From Cordylochernes scorpioides (lineage: Eukaryota; Arthropoda; Arachnida; Pseudoscorpiones; Chernetidae): a stretch of DNA of 64,000 bases. Positions 1 through 10,809 of this stretch are shown in pieces. The number at the start of each line of letters is the position of its first letter. Position 1 is the stretch's first letter. The stretch is from NCBI GenBank assembly GCA_030710605.1, contig CP092874.1:19315205-19379204 (forward strand), given 5' to 3'. The position numbers were made by a program, and so were the translations under genes. The notes beneath the pieces were generated by a model. It did not search any database. It was not told where the DNA came from and worked only from the letters and a program-made list of their open reading frames with translations.

Positions 1-826
1 CAATAACTCTGAAAGATATTACAGTGACCTTTATTGAAGATACACGAGATAACCAAGTGTATATACACTCATGGACAAAACTTAAGGAAGTTGTACCTTT
101 TAGCATGTATATCGGGATTCAGACAATAACTCTGAAAGATATTACAGTGACCTTTATTGAAGATACACGAGATAACCAAGTGTATATACACTCATGGACA
201 AAACTTAAGGAAGTTGTACCTTTTAGCATGTATATCGGGATTCAGACAATAAATCTGAAAGATATTACAGTGACCTTTATTGAAGATACACGAGATAACC
301 AAGTGTATATACACTCATGGACAAAACTTAAGGAAGTTGTACCTTTTAGCATGTATATCGGGATTCAGACAATAACTCTGAAAGATATTACAGTGACCTT
401 TATTGAAGATACACGAGATAACCAAGTGTATATACACTCATGGACAAAACTTAAGGAAGTTGTACCTTTTACCATGTATATCGGGACAATAACTCTGAAA
501 GATATTACAGTGACCTTTATTGAAGACACACGAGATAACCAAGTGTATATACACTCATGGACAAAACTTAAGGAAGTTGTACCTTTTACCATGTATATCG
601 GGACAATAACTCTGAAAGATAATACAGTGACCTTTATTGAAGATACACGAGATAACCAAGTGTATATACACTCATGGACAAAACTTAAGGAAGTTGTACC
701 TTTTACCATGTATATCGGGACAATAACTCTGAAAGATAATACAGTGACCTTTATTGAAGATACACGAGATAACCAAGTGTATATACACTCATGGACAAAA
801 CTTAAGGAAGTTGTACCTTTTACTAT
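1..826. repeat. 123/117-bp tandem array derived from an inverted-repeat transposon
   Basis: About seven head-to-tail units begin at 1, 124, 247, 370, 487, 604 and 721. The first three steps are 123 bp and the later ones 117 bp, the short form lacking six bases (attcag). Each unit holds the left end (acactcatggacaaaac) and part of the interior of the short transposon seen complete at 32296-32515 and 51499-51717. Both periods are multiples of three, so long open frames exist on both strands (24-851 plus, 365-709 minus); I read these as by-products of the period, not genes. The array continues off the left edge and is cut on the right by a Penelope-like element. Confidence 0.9.
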
Positions 827-986
827 AGGCGATAGAACTCTTCCTGTTTAGATAATCAAATAAAGTAAAGCACGAAGGAAGATGTGTTTCTTTTTAATAA
901 ACGCGAGCGAGCTTTCGGGCCACACGCCCTTCTACAAAGGGACAAATACCGTTGTATTGGATCGTTCAGCCTATCACTAAAAAATA

Positions 987-1880
987 TTGGACATTTTACA
1001 AGACAGGTCTACCTTTACCCCCATCTCTGCCCAAGATAGCACTAATGCGTATGAGGAATTCAAGAAATCGCTTAGCAGGTTAAAAAAGACCGGCTGCCTA
1101 TCCCCCGAGGAATACAAGTCCTTCTTGACGAACCATTCTAGCAATGCCTACATATATGGTCTACCCAAGATCCATAAATCCTCAGTGCCACTACGACCCA
1201 TTATAGCCTACCGCCTCTCCCCAGCCTTCCCCCTAGCTAAATTTCTTTCAAGCTACCTCTCCCTCTTTTTGAACAGTCATAGGCAGAGTTATACCATATC
1301 CAACACCAATGCTTTCATACAGGAAATAATCAAACTAAAACCTCCTCCCCATTACACTATGTGCTCATACGACGCCATCTCTCTATACCTCAGCCTCCCC
1401 CACTCACTTATAATAGACAGTTTGCACTAATTCCTAAATGCCATCAATCGTTCACCTACAATCATCAATTCTATAGACAAATCAGAGGCTCCCCGATGGG
1501 AAGTCCTCTTTTAACAATAGCCGCAGAAATCGTTATGACCAGACTTGACACTTGGATCAACCAAAGGCACTTATCTGATATACTCATATGGCGCAGATAT
1601 GTCGATGACATTTTCTGCATATGCAAAAACAGTCAGGAAAACCTCATTCAAAGTGATATAAACAGTTACCATCCCGATCTATCCTTTACCATAGAAAAAG
1701 AACAGTCAGGCCATTCCCTTTTTAGACATTCTAATTTTACGTACCCCTAATGCCTTCCACACTACAGTCTACTACAAGAAAAACTGTCGCCCTTGTTACA
1801 CCCACTTTAGTTCTTTCTGCCCGATAGCACACAAAATTAACCTTGTAAAGGCCCTGACTAAACGCATCCACACCCATTGT
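987..1880 (+). pseudogene. Penelope-type reverse transcriptase fragment, frameshifted
   Basis: Three pieces in different frames read through a Penelope-type reverse transcriptase. The first (987-1430) holds YGLPKIHK and LRPI, the signature region of this family. The second (about 1440-1750) holds RGSPMGSPL and the catalytic YVDD motif (about 1600-1611). A third frame continues after about 1725 with FLDILI and VYYKK. At least two frameshifts separate the pieces, and the amino-terminal part expected of a complete element is missing. The protein would have copied element RNA at a nicked target. The frames are too damaged for function. Confidence 0.8.
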
Positions 1881-2169
1881 TCCCTCCCCATCTTTAAATC
1901 TATAGAAAAAGAAAATATAATTTCGAATCTCACCTTAGCAGATATCCCACTTCCTTTTATTAATAGACACACTTACAGGCTTAGTCCCCCCAACCCTCCA
2001 ACAGTTTACAGATCGACATGTGTTTTACCCTTTTCCTCCCACACAGTTAACATCTCAAGAATCCTTAAAACATATGGCATCCACACATATTTCAGTAATA
2101 CCCTAAATTTATCCACACACCTCAGACATCCCATAACCACATCAGACTCGCCCTGATCTCCTCCATAGT

Positions 2170-2460
2170 GTCTCATGCACGCAATGTGCTGCCACATATG
2201 TGGGTGAGACAGGTAGAAACGTGGCTCTTAGAATATCAGAACACAAAAGGAATATTAAGAACAGTGACCCCCGCTCCTTAATCTACCAACACATGTCTTC
2301 CACAGGCCACACATTCAACCTCAGCCAGCCGACCATTCACTACCATCACGTTCCAAACCAGCACCAAAGATTGGTGTTGGAAGCTATAACCTCTGTCAAT
2401 CTGAACAGTTTTAATAGAAAAATAGACATACCAGATATTTATAAAGTATTCCTGTCCTGA
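2170..2460 (+). pseudogene. GIY-YIG endonuclease domain of the Penelope-like element
   Basis: The frame 2200-2460, with a little coding sequence upstream (C-x-x-C then TYVGETGR), matches the GIY-YIG nuclease domain that follows the reverse transcriptase in Penelope-like elements. Visible motifs are YVGETGR, a conserved R and EHK (RISEHKRNIK). It ends at a stop at 2458-2460, about 255 bp before the terminal repeat. The domain itself reads well, but it is separated from the reverse transcriptase by stops near 2155-2165. Confidence 0.75.
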
Positions 2461-2810
2461 CGTGTTTATTCTGTCTTCCCTTCACAGTGATATTCCGGTC
2501 TCCCCTAATGTATCAGATTTAGAATTTACCTCATTGTCCTTTCTTCCCTATATTTGCATACCTTAATTGTAATCATAGTCATATTTGCATATCTTAATTG
2601 TAATCATAGTTGTATTGTGTTTCTCCGTCTATAAGGAAAATGTAAATATGCTAAAATATTGCTTACCATAGTATAAATAGGCTTGTATCTCTCTGAATAT
2701 CTTAGCTTTGTTGCCAGTAGAAGGGCGTGTGGCCCGAAAGCTCGCTCGCGTTTATTAAAAAGAAACTCATCTTCCTTCGTACTTTATTTTATTTGATTAT
2801 CTTTTACTAT

Positions 2811-3226
2811 GTATAGCGGGATTGAGACAATAACTCTGAAAGATATTACAGTGACCTTTATTGAAGACACACGAGATAACCAAGTGTATATACACTCATG
2901 GACAAAACTTAAGGAAGTTATACCTTTTAACATTCATATCGCGATTCAGACAATAACTCTGAAAGATATTACAGTGACCTTTATTGAAGACACGAGATAA
3001 CCAAGTGTATATACACTCATAGACAAAACTTAAGGAAGTTATACCTTTTAACATTCATATCGCGATTCAGACAATAACTCTGAAAGATATTACAGTGACC
3101 TTTATTGAAGACACATGAGATATCCAAGTGTGAACAAATATGGTCTTCTTTGAAAATAAAAATATCTATAGACGACAGGCGATATCAAAGACTTTCCACT
3201 TCCTTAAATTTTTTTCCATGAGTGTA
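2811..3226. repeat. continuation of the tandem array and right end of the host transposon
   Basis: After the Penelope insertion about three further units follow (repeat starts at about 2828, 2951 and 3072). The sequence then runs into the unique right part of the short transposon (gacgacaggcgatatcaaag) and its right inverted terminus ending ccatgagtgtac at 3226. The array therefore lies inside one expanded copy of the transposon. Its left end lies outside the window. Confidence 0.8.
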
Positions 3227-3589
3227 CATATCAACATAAAGTTCCTACCTATAAAATTCTATATCTCATATAATACACTTGTTTATATAAATAATAGTGC
3301 AAAGTGCTAATAATAAAAAAACAAACTTTTATGAATTCTACATACACTAGAATGAATCATAAATAACCTATATTAATGTTTATAAAACAAATGATGGGCA
3401 ATTGACACAATCCCAATATCCCTACCAGAGTAACCCTAATCCCTCTATATCCCTATGGATAATCCCCTAATATCGTTACTATAAGTTTCTATATCCCTTT
3501 CATATCTAAATGATAATCCCAATATTTCTACGAAAAGGTTACTTCATATATATATGTTTTATTAAAAAAACGAGATTTTTGTTGATTTT
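3227..3589. other. AT-rich DNA, no gene seen
   Basis: No coding potential is visible. The stretch 3400-3540 is rich in the loose motif atccctata, which also recurs at 12045-12200 and 12355-12760, suggesting a degraded common repeat. Confidence 0.5.
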
Positions 3590-3912
3590 GATTATCTTGA
3601 GGATTATGCTATGGTAATGCAGTCGTGGTTAAAATACTAAAAATAGTTCAGATCAATATTGCTTTAATTTAGCCTATTAAAAAAAATATATAAACATAAT
3701 TTGAGAAAAGTACTGCCTGTCTTAAGGTGTAAGAATAAAAAAAAATTAAAAGATTATTTACATAATTACAAAGGTTTGAGCCGGCCATCGGGAAACAACA
3801 ACAATCGTTTTATATAGGGAAAGTCCCGACATCTGGTGGTAGATTTAAAAGAATATTTGAATCAATGAAATATAATTTGAAATAAAATAACATTTTAATA
3901 TAACATATATAT
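3590..3912 (+). repeat. dispersed repeat X, copy 1
   Basis: A repeat of about 320 bp with landmarks gcagtcgtgg, aaggtttgagccggcc, gggaaacaacaacaat, ctggtggtaga and a terminal taacatatat. Further copies lie at 41290-41612, 44390-44709 and, on the other strand, 52670-52925. It has no coding capacity. Gypsy-1 sits exactly at its AT-rich 3' end. Confidence 0.7.
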
Positions 3913-4148
3913 TGTCAAGAAGCCCAGCGGCTCCAATCACGAGAGGCCCCATGGGACGTTTGTCAATCATCGCTGGACACCGGGTGTGAGGGGTTCTGTG
4001 GAATCTGGCCGGCGGGGGGAGCTGAGGTCCCTCATTAGGATTAACCTTAACTTGGGGTAAGTTCTACTTTATCCATCTCCCTATAAAAACCCCTTATAAT
4101 AAATTAATTATCCCCAAACTTGCCCTTGCTTTATTTATCTCCGCGACA
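3913..4148 (+). repeat. 5' LTR of Gypsy-1
   Basis: A 236-bp direct repeat of 8969-9204. It contains a TATA-like box (ctataaaaacc, about 4081-4091) and an AATAAA-like signal (ataataaat, about 4097-4105), consistent with promoter and polyadenylation roles. Confidence 0.92.
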
Positions 4149-4248
4149 TATTTTGGCGGAGACGCTGGGTAGCGTGACGGAACTTCGAAGAAGTCGACGT
4201 CTACAGGGACGTGAACCAATTCTTCAACCTTTGCCACAACTAATAGAA

Positions 4249-5403
4249 ATGGAAGACGACCACAGACCTACTGTTAGCGGATCCTACCTCCCTTGTCAGC
4301 GCCAACGAGATCCTTCTACCTTTTCTGGAGATGGAAATATAAACCCTGGACAGTGGTTGAAAGAGTACGAGAGAGTGTCGAAGTACAACAGATGGGACGA
4401 GACCATGAAGCTTGCCAACGTCGTATTTTACTTGAACGGAACTGCTGGAAGGTGGTTTGATAATAACGAAGAATCACTCAACTCGTGGAGAAGCTTTGAA
4501 GACGCATTCCGCGGTGTGTTCGGACTGCAAGAGGATTCTGCTCGACGCGCCGAGGAAGTTCTGAAGTCAAGAGCACAGAAGGCCGAGGAATCCAGCGAGT
4601 CATACATCCAGGAGATTCTTAGTCTCTGCCACCAGGTGAACCCTCGCATGGAAGAAGGTGAGAGAGTTGCTCACATTATAAAGGGAATTTCGGAGGACAC
4701 ATACCAGGTATTGGTGGCGAAAGACATACAGACAGTAGATGAGATCCTGAAGTTTTGCCGTCATCTGACAACCGTCAAGCAGCGCAGGATCGGCCGTACG
4801 AAATTCGCCAGGTTGTCAAACGTAATGCCCATTTCGTGTGTTGACGACTCAGACGACTTGGCCGCGTTAATTCGCCGCATCGTTAGAGAAGAGATACAAA
4901 AGGTTTTCTCAGCACCTGAAGTGATCAATCCTCTCCGAGAGGTGAACGCACTGGAACAGACTGTGAGGGAAGAGGTCAGCCGTGCTCTACAACCTACCAG
5001 ACCACAAGTCAACGTGGTACAACAACAACCACGAACGCCCTATTATAATATCGACCGACCAACCCAACCCAGGAAAACGGAACATTGGAGAACCCACGAC
5101 GACAAACCTATCTGCTTCCACTGCGGACGACCCGGACATGTCGTCCGTTATTGTAGGGAACGACGGCAGGTCTTCGCTGAAGCCAGGTCAAGGAATGGCG
5201 GAGAAGGAAGAAATGTTGGATTTTCGAGTCGACCCCCGAGATATGACGCCGACGACGACTATGTAACGCCCCAAACCTCGACGTACTTCTACCGGAGCTC
5301 TTCCCCACATCCAAGCCGCGCAAGGTCGCCAGCCCGAAGACAATCCCAGTCGCCAGCCCGTCGTTTCAGCCGTTCTCCCATGCCTCAGAATGTGAAAAAC
5401 TAA
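4249..5403 (+). CDS. gag: Gypsy-1 Gag
   Basis: Gag packages element RNA into virus-like particles. The open frame extends upstream into the LTR without an ATG (it starts at a TTG at 4120), so the ATG at 4249 (MEDDHRP) is the first credible start, giving about 384 residues. The middle region (WLKEYERVSKYNRWDE, WFDNNEESLNSW) fits the retrotransposon Gag capsid domain. One zinc knuckle, CFHCGRPGHVVRYC, lies at about residues 289-302, followed by an Arg/Ser-Pro-rich tail. The upstream non-ATG extension is also possible coding sequence. Pol follows in the -1 frame relative to Gag. Confidence 0.85.
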   Translation: MEDDHRPTVSGSYLPCQRQRDPSTFSGDGNINPGQWLKEYERVSKYNRWDETMKLANVVFYLNGTAGRWFDNNEESLNSWRSFEDAFRGVFGLQEDSARRAEEVLKSRAQKAEESSESYIQEILSLCHQVNPRMEEGERVAHIIKGISEDTYQVLVAKDIQTVDEILKFCRHLTTVKQRRIGRTKFARLSNVMPISCVDDSDDLAALIRRIVREEIQKVFSAPEVINPLREVNALEQTVREEVSRALQPTRPQVNVVQQQPRTPYYNIDRPTQPRKTEHWRTHDDKPICFHCGRPGHVVRYCRERRQVFAEARSRNGGEGRNVGFSSRPPRYDADDDYVTPQTSTYFYRSSSPHPSRARSPARRQSQSPARRFSRSPMPQNVKN

Positions 5404-5489
5404 GTGGAGCGGCTTCTAACGGGGGTGAGGTCGCCATTGAGGAAAATCCTCCAGGGTATATCGCCGCTAAATTAAAAGAAAATTTTGTT

Positions 5490-8400
5490 ATGGTCGAAAT
5501 AAATGGACGCAAAATTAAAGCATTGGTGGATTCAGGAGCCGACTTTTCTGTTATTTCAGACAAATTTCGACGCGAACTAAAGACACCTCTCTTCAAAGAA
5601 CCAGGTCCCATTCTTAAAGCTGCAAACAAAAATTTAATAGAGACCCTAGGAAAATGTGTCCTGAACATAGAAGTTAATGGTCTGAATATCTCATTTGAAT
5701 TCGTTGTTATGGTGGAATGCAGCCATGACATCATATTTGGATGGGACTTCTTCAAGGCCACCGAAGCCGTCATTGATTGTGGCAGAAATGAACTCCATCT
5801 CGGGGAAACCTCCGTCCTGGAATCTCGAGAGGAGGAAAACCAGAGATTGTTTGCTTCCGACGACTTTGTCATCCCGCCTAAATCAATAAAGAAGATCAGT
5901 GTGATAAACGAAGAAATATGTGGTGTTAGAGATGTTTTAGTCTCAACTTCTAAGGACTTATTATTAAGAAAGGAAGTTCTTATACCAAACTCATTGGTTA
6001 CATTTCGACACGGCCGAGGTAGCATTTGGGTGGCGAATGGAGCGTCTAGGCCGCAACTGATTCCATCAGGAATGAATATGTGCACCATGGAAAGTTATGA
6101 GAATGGGAATATCTGCAATCTTATTGAATCCAGCGATAAGTTACAAGAAACGCAGCTAAAGTCACGTGAATGGTCACAGAAGATAAACCTTACTCTAGAT
6201 CCAGGGCTGTCTGAAATTCAAAGGTTACAGCTTGTTTCATGCCTTGACGAGTTTATTGGCATATTTGACTTTGGGAGTACTCCTATTAAGCCCACCAGTA
6301 CTGTGAAGCACAAGATAAACACAGGCGACCAGTCTCCTATCAAACAGCGGCCCTATAGAGTAGCACCAAGTGAACGACGACTAATTCAAGATGAAGTGAA
6401 CAAGATGATTGAAAATCACATCGTGAAGCCCTCTGAAAGTCCTTGGTCATCTCCAGTTATTCTAGTTCGAAAGAAAGACGGGACCTGGAGATTCTGCGTA
6501 GATTACCGTCGATTAAATAAGATAACAAAAAAAGATGTTTACCCGCTGCCACGCATTGACGATGCCTTGGACAGTTTAGCCGGCTCTAGTTACTTCTCCA
6601 CGATGGATCTTCGGTCCGGGTATTGGCAGATTGAAGTGGACGAAAAAGACAGGGAGAAAACTGCTTTCATCACTCCAGATGGGCTGTATGAATTCCAAGT
6701 AATGCCCTTCGGTCTTTGCAACGCTCCAGCAACGTTTGAAAGGATGATAGATAGTGTTCTGGGCAGTCTTAAATGGAACATGTGCCTTTGCTACCTGGAC
6801 GACATCGTAGTTTACGCACCTACCTTTGAAGAACTTGTACGTCGTCTACAACTTGTATTAAGCTGCATCCAGAAAGCTGGACTAAGCTTGAACCACAAAA
6901 AGTGTCTTTTTGGATCAAGGAGGATAAAGATTTTGGGACACCTTGTTGACGCCAATGGAATTCATCCAGATCCAGATAAAGTTGAAGCCGTCTCTAAATT
7001 TCCGAGGCCAAGGAATATCTCTGAACTGAAGAGCTTTCTTGGATTATGTTCCTATTACCGAAGATTTATTGAGAACTTTGCCGGCAAAGCTAGATCTTTG
7101 CATGACCTACTGAAGACTGAAAAACAATTTTATTGGGATGCAGCTCAAGAGAAAGCGTTTGAAGTCCTTAAAACAGCTCTAATTTCAGAGCCTGTCTTAG
7201 GACACTTTGATGAATCCGCTGATACCCATCTACACACGGATGCAAGCGGACATGGTATTGGAGCTGTTCTTCTACAAATACAAGGTGGAAAGGAGCGGCC
7301 TATAGCTTATGCATCTAGAAGCTTGACAAAGGCTGAAAATAACTATTCTACAACGGAAAAAGAATGCCTTGCTGTAGTCTGGTCTATTAGCAAATTCCGC
7401 CCATATTTGTTTGGTCGACCATTCACGGTTGTCACTGACCATCATTCTCTATGTTGGTTGGTAGGGCAGAAAGATCCTTCTGGCCGTTTGGCAAGATGGG
7501 CGCTGAAGTTGCAAGAATTTGACGTGACCGTTATCTACAAGAGCGGACGCAAACATAAGGATGCCGATTGTCTGTCAAGGAGCCCGCTTGAGAACGATCA
7601 ACCAAGTGCTGTGATGTCACTAACCAACGTCGATATAGAACAGACTAAAGACCCGGATTTAGCTAAAATAATCGATAATTTAAACTCGGGCTACACCAGA
7701 AAGGAATTCAGCATTATCGACGGCATCTTATACAAGAAAAACTATAGCACAACTGGAAGACCCTGGCTTATGATGATCCCTAAGCACTTAAGATCGGAAG
7801 TTATGGCAGATTTACATGATGCTCCTACAGCTGGGCATTTGGGTTTCGCCCGGACGTATGACAAAGTCAAAAAACGATTCTATTGGCCTGGCCTTTATAG
7901 AACTGTTCGCCAATATGTAAGCCATTGTCGGGAGTGTCAACGAAGGAAGAAATTACCTCGACGTCCGGCTGGACAACTTGTATCCATACCGCCCGTAGAA
8001 AAGCCATTCTATAAAATCGGGGTTGATCTCCTTGGAAGATTTCCAGTTTCTAAAGATGGAAACCGTTGGATCATTGTGTGCACCGATTATATGACAAGGT
8101 ATGCCATAACGAAAGCGATCCCAGACGGAGGAGCAATCGAAACAGCTAAGTTCCTGGTTGAAGACGTCATCTTGAAGCATGGAGCTCCTAGAGAAATGAT
8201 AACAGATCGCGGCAGAAATTTCATTTCTCAAGTAATAAAAGAGATCAATGCTCTGTGCGGAATTGTGCACAGATTTACAACGGCCTACCATCCCCAGACC
8301 AACGGCCTGACTGAAAGGTTCAACAAAACTCTGGAAGACATGCTGTCCATGTACACAGGTGTTGAGCAGAAGGACTGGGACCAAGTTTTGCCCTATGTAA

Positions 8401-8932
8401 CTTTTGCTTACAACACTGCTAAACAGGAGGCGACCGGTACACCCCGTTCTTTCTTGTCCACGCCCGCGAGGCCGAGACCTACATCGATGCCGTACTACCC
8501 TACCTACCAGATGAGATCTCTAACGACTACGTTGGAGAACTTGTGACCAGAGCTGAGGAAGCGCGTCAACTCTCCCGATCACGCCTTCTACAATCACAGG
8601 CGAAAGACCGTAGACTATACGACCAGAAACATACTCCAGTCTATTACCAGAAGGATGATCTTGTGTGGGTTTTTACTCCCATCCGAAAAGTAGGACTATC
8701 AGAAAAGCTACTGAAGAGATACTTCGGTCCCTATAAGGTGACCAAGAAGCTTTCAGAAGTTACGTATGAAGTAGAGCCCGTGGACCCCTCTCCCCGATCA
8801 CGGAAAGCCAAGGATATCGTCCATGTCATTCGGATGAAGCCCTACCTGGACCCTGAAGAACAACATTCTATTCTGCTAGGGAACACCAGCCGTGATAGAT
8901 TTCCTTCCAGAACAAGGGCTGAGACAAGCTAA
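5490..8932 (+). pseudogene. pol: Gypsy-1 Pol, one frameshift in integrase
   Basis: The polyprotein carries, in order, an aspartic protease (ALVDSGAD, about residues 11-18), a reverse transcriptase with the catalytic YLDD (about residue 435), an RNase H (HTDASGHGIGAV near residue 584), an H2C2 zinc domain (HLGFARTYDK with CRECQRRK) and an integrase core (DLLGRF, TDRGRNF, TERFNKTL). The frame is -1 relative to gag and stays open upstream of 5490, consistent with -1 frameshifting, though I could not identify a slip site. Near 8437 one base appears lost: the main frame ends at 8546, and the carboxy-terminal part, including the GPY/F motif (FGPYKVTKK), continues in the next frame at 8543-8932. This copy would make a truncated integrase. 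Confidence 0.92.
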
Positions 8933-8968
8933 TCAGCGGGTCGCTGTTTTTTTCTAAGGAGGGAATAA

Positions 8969-9204
8969 TGTCAAGAAGCCCAGCGGCTCCAATCACGAGA
9001 GGCCCCATGGGACGTTTGTCAATCATCGCTGGACACCGGGTGTGAGGGGTTCTGTGGAATCTGGCCGGCGGGGGGAGCTGAGGTCCCTCATTAGGATTAA
9101 CCTTAACTTGGTGTAAGTTCTACTTTATCCATCTCCCTATAAAAACCCCTTATAATAAATTAATTATCCCCAAACTTGCCCTTGCTTTATTTATCTCCGC
9201 GACA
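8969..9204 (+). repeat. 3' LTR of Gypsy-1
   Basis: A 236-bp copy of 3913-4148, preceded by the polypurine tract at 8956-8968. Confidence 0.92.
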
Positions 9205-9213
9205 ATATATATA

Positions 9214-10516
9214 CAAGGTATGTCCTATAAGTTCCCGGACTGGGTCCATAAAAAAATAAATAAATGAAAAATGTAAATGAATTTGACTGTTTATTATAGA
9301 AAAAATATCTGGCTACACGGTGGTACCAATATCGAGGCGGTACGTGCACGCGCCCCAAAGTTATTCTAATTTATTTAAAGGTTACACATAGCGCTGCGGC
9401 GATTTTACGATGGAACGAAAATTGAAGCAGAGGATTTGCATAGAATTTTGTGTGAAACTTCAAATATCAGCAACCGAAACTTTTTAAATGCTTAATAAAG
9501 CATTCCTCAAAGAGAACAATTGTTTTTGAATGGCATTCTAGATTTAAAGCTGGCAGAATTTCCATTGAAGATGATCTTCGTCAAGGACGCCCAAAAATTT
9601 CAAAGGACTGATGAAAATGTGCAAAAAATCACCGATTTGATAAAAGAAAATCCTCGAACCACTTTGCTGGAGCTATAGCAAGACACAGGCATCTCTAAAA
9701 CAACGATTGGAAGGATCGTAACCAAATCAAAAAGACTCCTGCAAAATTCATCCCAAGATTCCTCACTAATGAGCAAAAACTGTGTCGGCTTGCAACCTGT
9801 GAGGACATGTTGGAAATGACAAGAACGGATCCGGAATGGAAAGACAAGATAATCACAGGCTACGAGACATGGGTCGATGGCTATGATCCTGAAACCAAGC
9901 ATCAATCTGCCGAGTGGAGATGTCAGGGTGAGCTTAGACCCAAAAAATCCAGATTATTGAAATCCAGAAACAAGGTGTTGCTGGTCGCTTTTTTGGATAA
10001 AAAGGGCATTTTTCACCACGAAGTATCTTCCTGCAGGCCAAACAGTTATCAAGGATATGTATTTGGGCATTCTTCGCCGTCTAAGGGAAGCGATTCGAAA
10101 AAAAAACCCCAGAAAATGGACTAATGGTGGCTGGATCCTACACCATGACAATGCTCGCCCTCACACAGCGCACTTGATGACTAGCTTTTCGGCGAAAAAC
10201 GGGACACAAATCCGACTTCAACCACCCTATTTCCCAGACATCGCACCAAATGACTTTTTCCTGTTCCCCAAACTTAAAGCAGTTCTAAAAGGAAGACATT
10301 TTGACACCAGGGATGACATAATAGAAAAATCGCCGTTAGCATTGAAGAGCATTCCAAAAGAGGCTTATAAAAACTGTTTCGACAATTGGGAGAAACGATG
10401 GCGCTGGTGCGTTGAAGCAAGGGGGGATTACTTTGAAAAGTTTTAATAAAAAAAATAAAAAAAATCTTACCTTTTTTTTTATGGACCCAGTCCGGGAACT
10501 TATGGGACATACCTTG
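9214..10516 (+). mobile_element. mariner DNA transposon, inactive (1.3 kb)
   Basis: Inverted termini of about 37 bp start caaggtatgtcc and contain agttcccggactgggtcc, with one mismatch seen (10480-10516 against 9214-9250). The element is flanked by TA dinucleotides (9212-9213 and 10517-10518), the mariner target. Its size of 1303 bp is normal for the family. It lies only nine bases from the end of Gypsy-1, in the same AT-rich target. Confidence 0.92.
9410..10446 (+). pseudogene. mariner transposase, broken
   Basis: The start MERKLKQRICIEFC at 9410 matches mariner transposases, but a stop follows after ATETF and more stops and frameshifts occur before 9807. The catalytic region survives in two frames. 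TGYETW (about 9858) should carry the first catalytic aspartate (usually TGDETW) but has Tyr. HHDNARPHTA and APNDFFLFPKLK (10057-10446 frame) carry the second and third aspartates, 34 residues apart, which is the D34D spacing of true mariners. Both the stops and the lost aspartate mean no activity. Confidence 0.88.
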
Positions 10517-10529
10517 TATTTACATATAT

Positions 10530-10800
10530 TTTAATTTAAATACCCATTTCTTGATTTCTCATAAAGCCATTTAGATCAAATATTTGGTCGTGGAGGTACA
10601 ACCTGCACCACGCTGACATGTCTAACAGCCTTAAACACGTTCGTGGTTGACTTTTCTTGATTTAACAATAAAATGAGCTGATCAAATATTATTGAACAAG
10701 TTAAATCAACTTTTAGTTTATTTTTGCTCCACTAGATGGCGCTCAGCCATCTAAAATGTTCATGTGAGAGGTCAGGATATGTCTTTTGTTCTTATATAAA
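10530..10800 (+). repeat. relic hammerhead element, family B-like
   Basis: The copy runs through taaatacccatttcttgat, ggtcgtggaggtaca, a mutated hammerhead (10605-10647), gacttttcttgattta, the gctccactagatggcgctc block and gtcaggatatg, in the same order as the better copy at 38105-38471. The ribozyme core reads CTGACAT instead of CTGACGA, and GAAA is TAAA, so it is dead. Confidence 0.7.
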
Positions 10801-10809
10801 TTACGAGAA

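Larger units (their letters stand above)
827..2800 (+). mobile_element. Penelope-like retroelement, decayed, inserted in the tandem array
   Basis: The element lies between two copies of a 10-bp target duplication (cttttactat, 817-826 and 2801-2810), and the tandem array resumes on the right. Its ends carry an inverted terminal repeat of about 84 bp (852-935 against 2717-2800), a layout known for Penelope-like elements. Inside are a broken reverse transcriptase and a GIY-YIG endonuclease. The terminal repeat contains a small hairpin (gggc gtgt ggccc) followed by GAAAGC, which resembles stem II and the GAAA strand of a hammerhead ribozyme, but the CTGATGA strand is replaced by AGTAGA. The reverse transcriptase is 5'-truncated and frameshifted, so this copy is dead. 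Confidence 0.85.
3913..9204 (+). mobile_element. Gypsy-1, Ty3/gypsy LTR retrotransposon (5.3 kb)
   Basis: Two 236-bp LTRs beginning TGTC and ending GACA bound a gag frame and a pol frame in the order protease, reverse transcriptase, RNase H, integrase, which defines the Ty3/gypsy type. A candidate primer-binding site begins with TGG at 4154, and a polypurine tract (aaggagggaataa, 8956-8968) precedes the 3' LTR. The flanks are both AT repeats (atat), so the target duplication cannot be sized exactly. The LTRs appear to differ at one position (G at 4056, T at 9112), implying a fairly recent insertion. The only clear coding lesion is a frameshift near 8437 in integrase. Confidence 0.93.

Noticed and set aside
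24-851. 275-codon repetitive protein on the plus strand
   Set aside because: The frame is open only because the repeat period is a multiple of three; the opposite strand is equally open (365-709), and the repeat is a transposon interior.
3400-3540. Telomere-like CCCTA repeats
   Set aside because: The spacing and sequence vary (atccctata, aatccccta) with no regular TTAGG-type register.
4120-4248. Gag start at 4120 inside the Gypsy-1 LTR
   Set aside because: The first codon is TTG, not ATG, and the part before 4249 has no ATG in frame. It may be translated from elsewhere but is not supported as a start.
5366-6088. 240-codon minus-strand frame in Gypsy-1 (and similar frames opposite Copia and Gypsy-2)
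   Set aside because: Antisense to well-supported pol domains, with no motif of its own.
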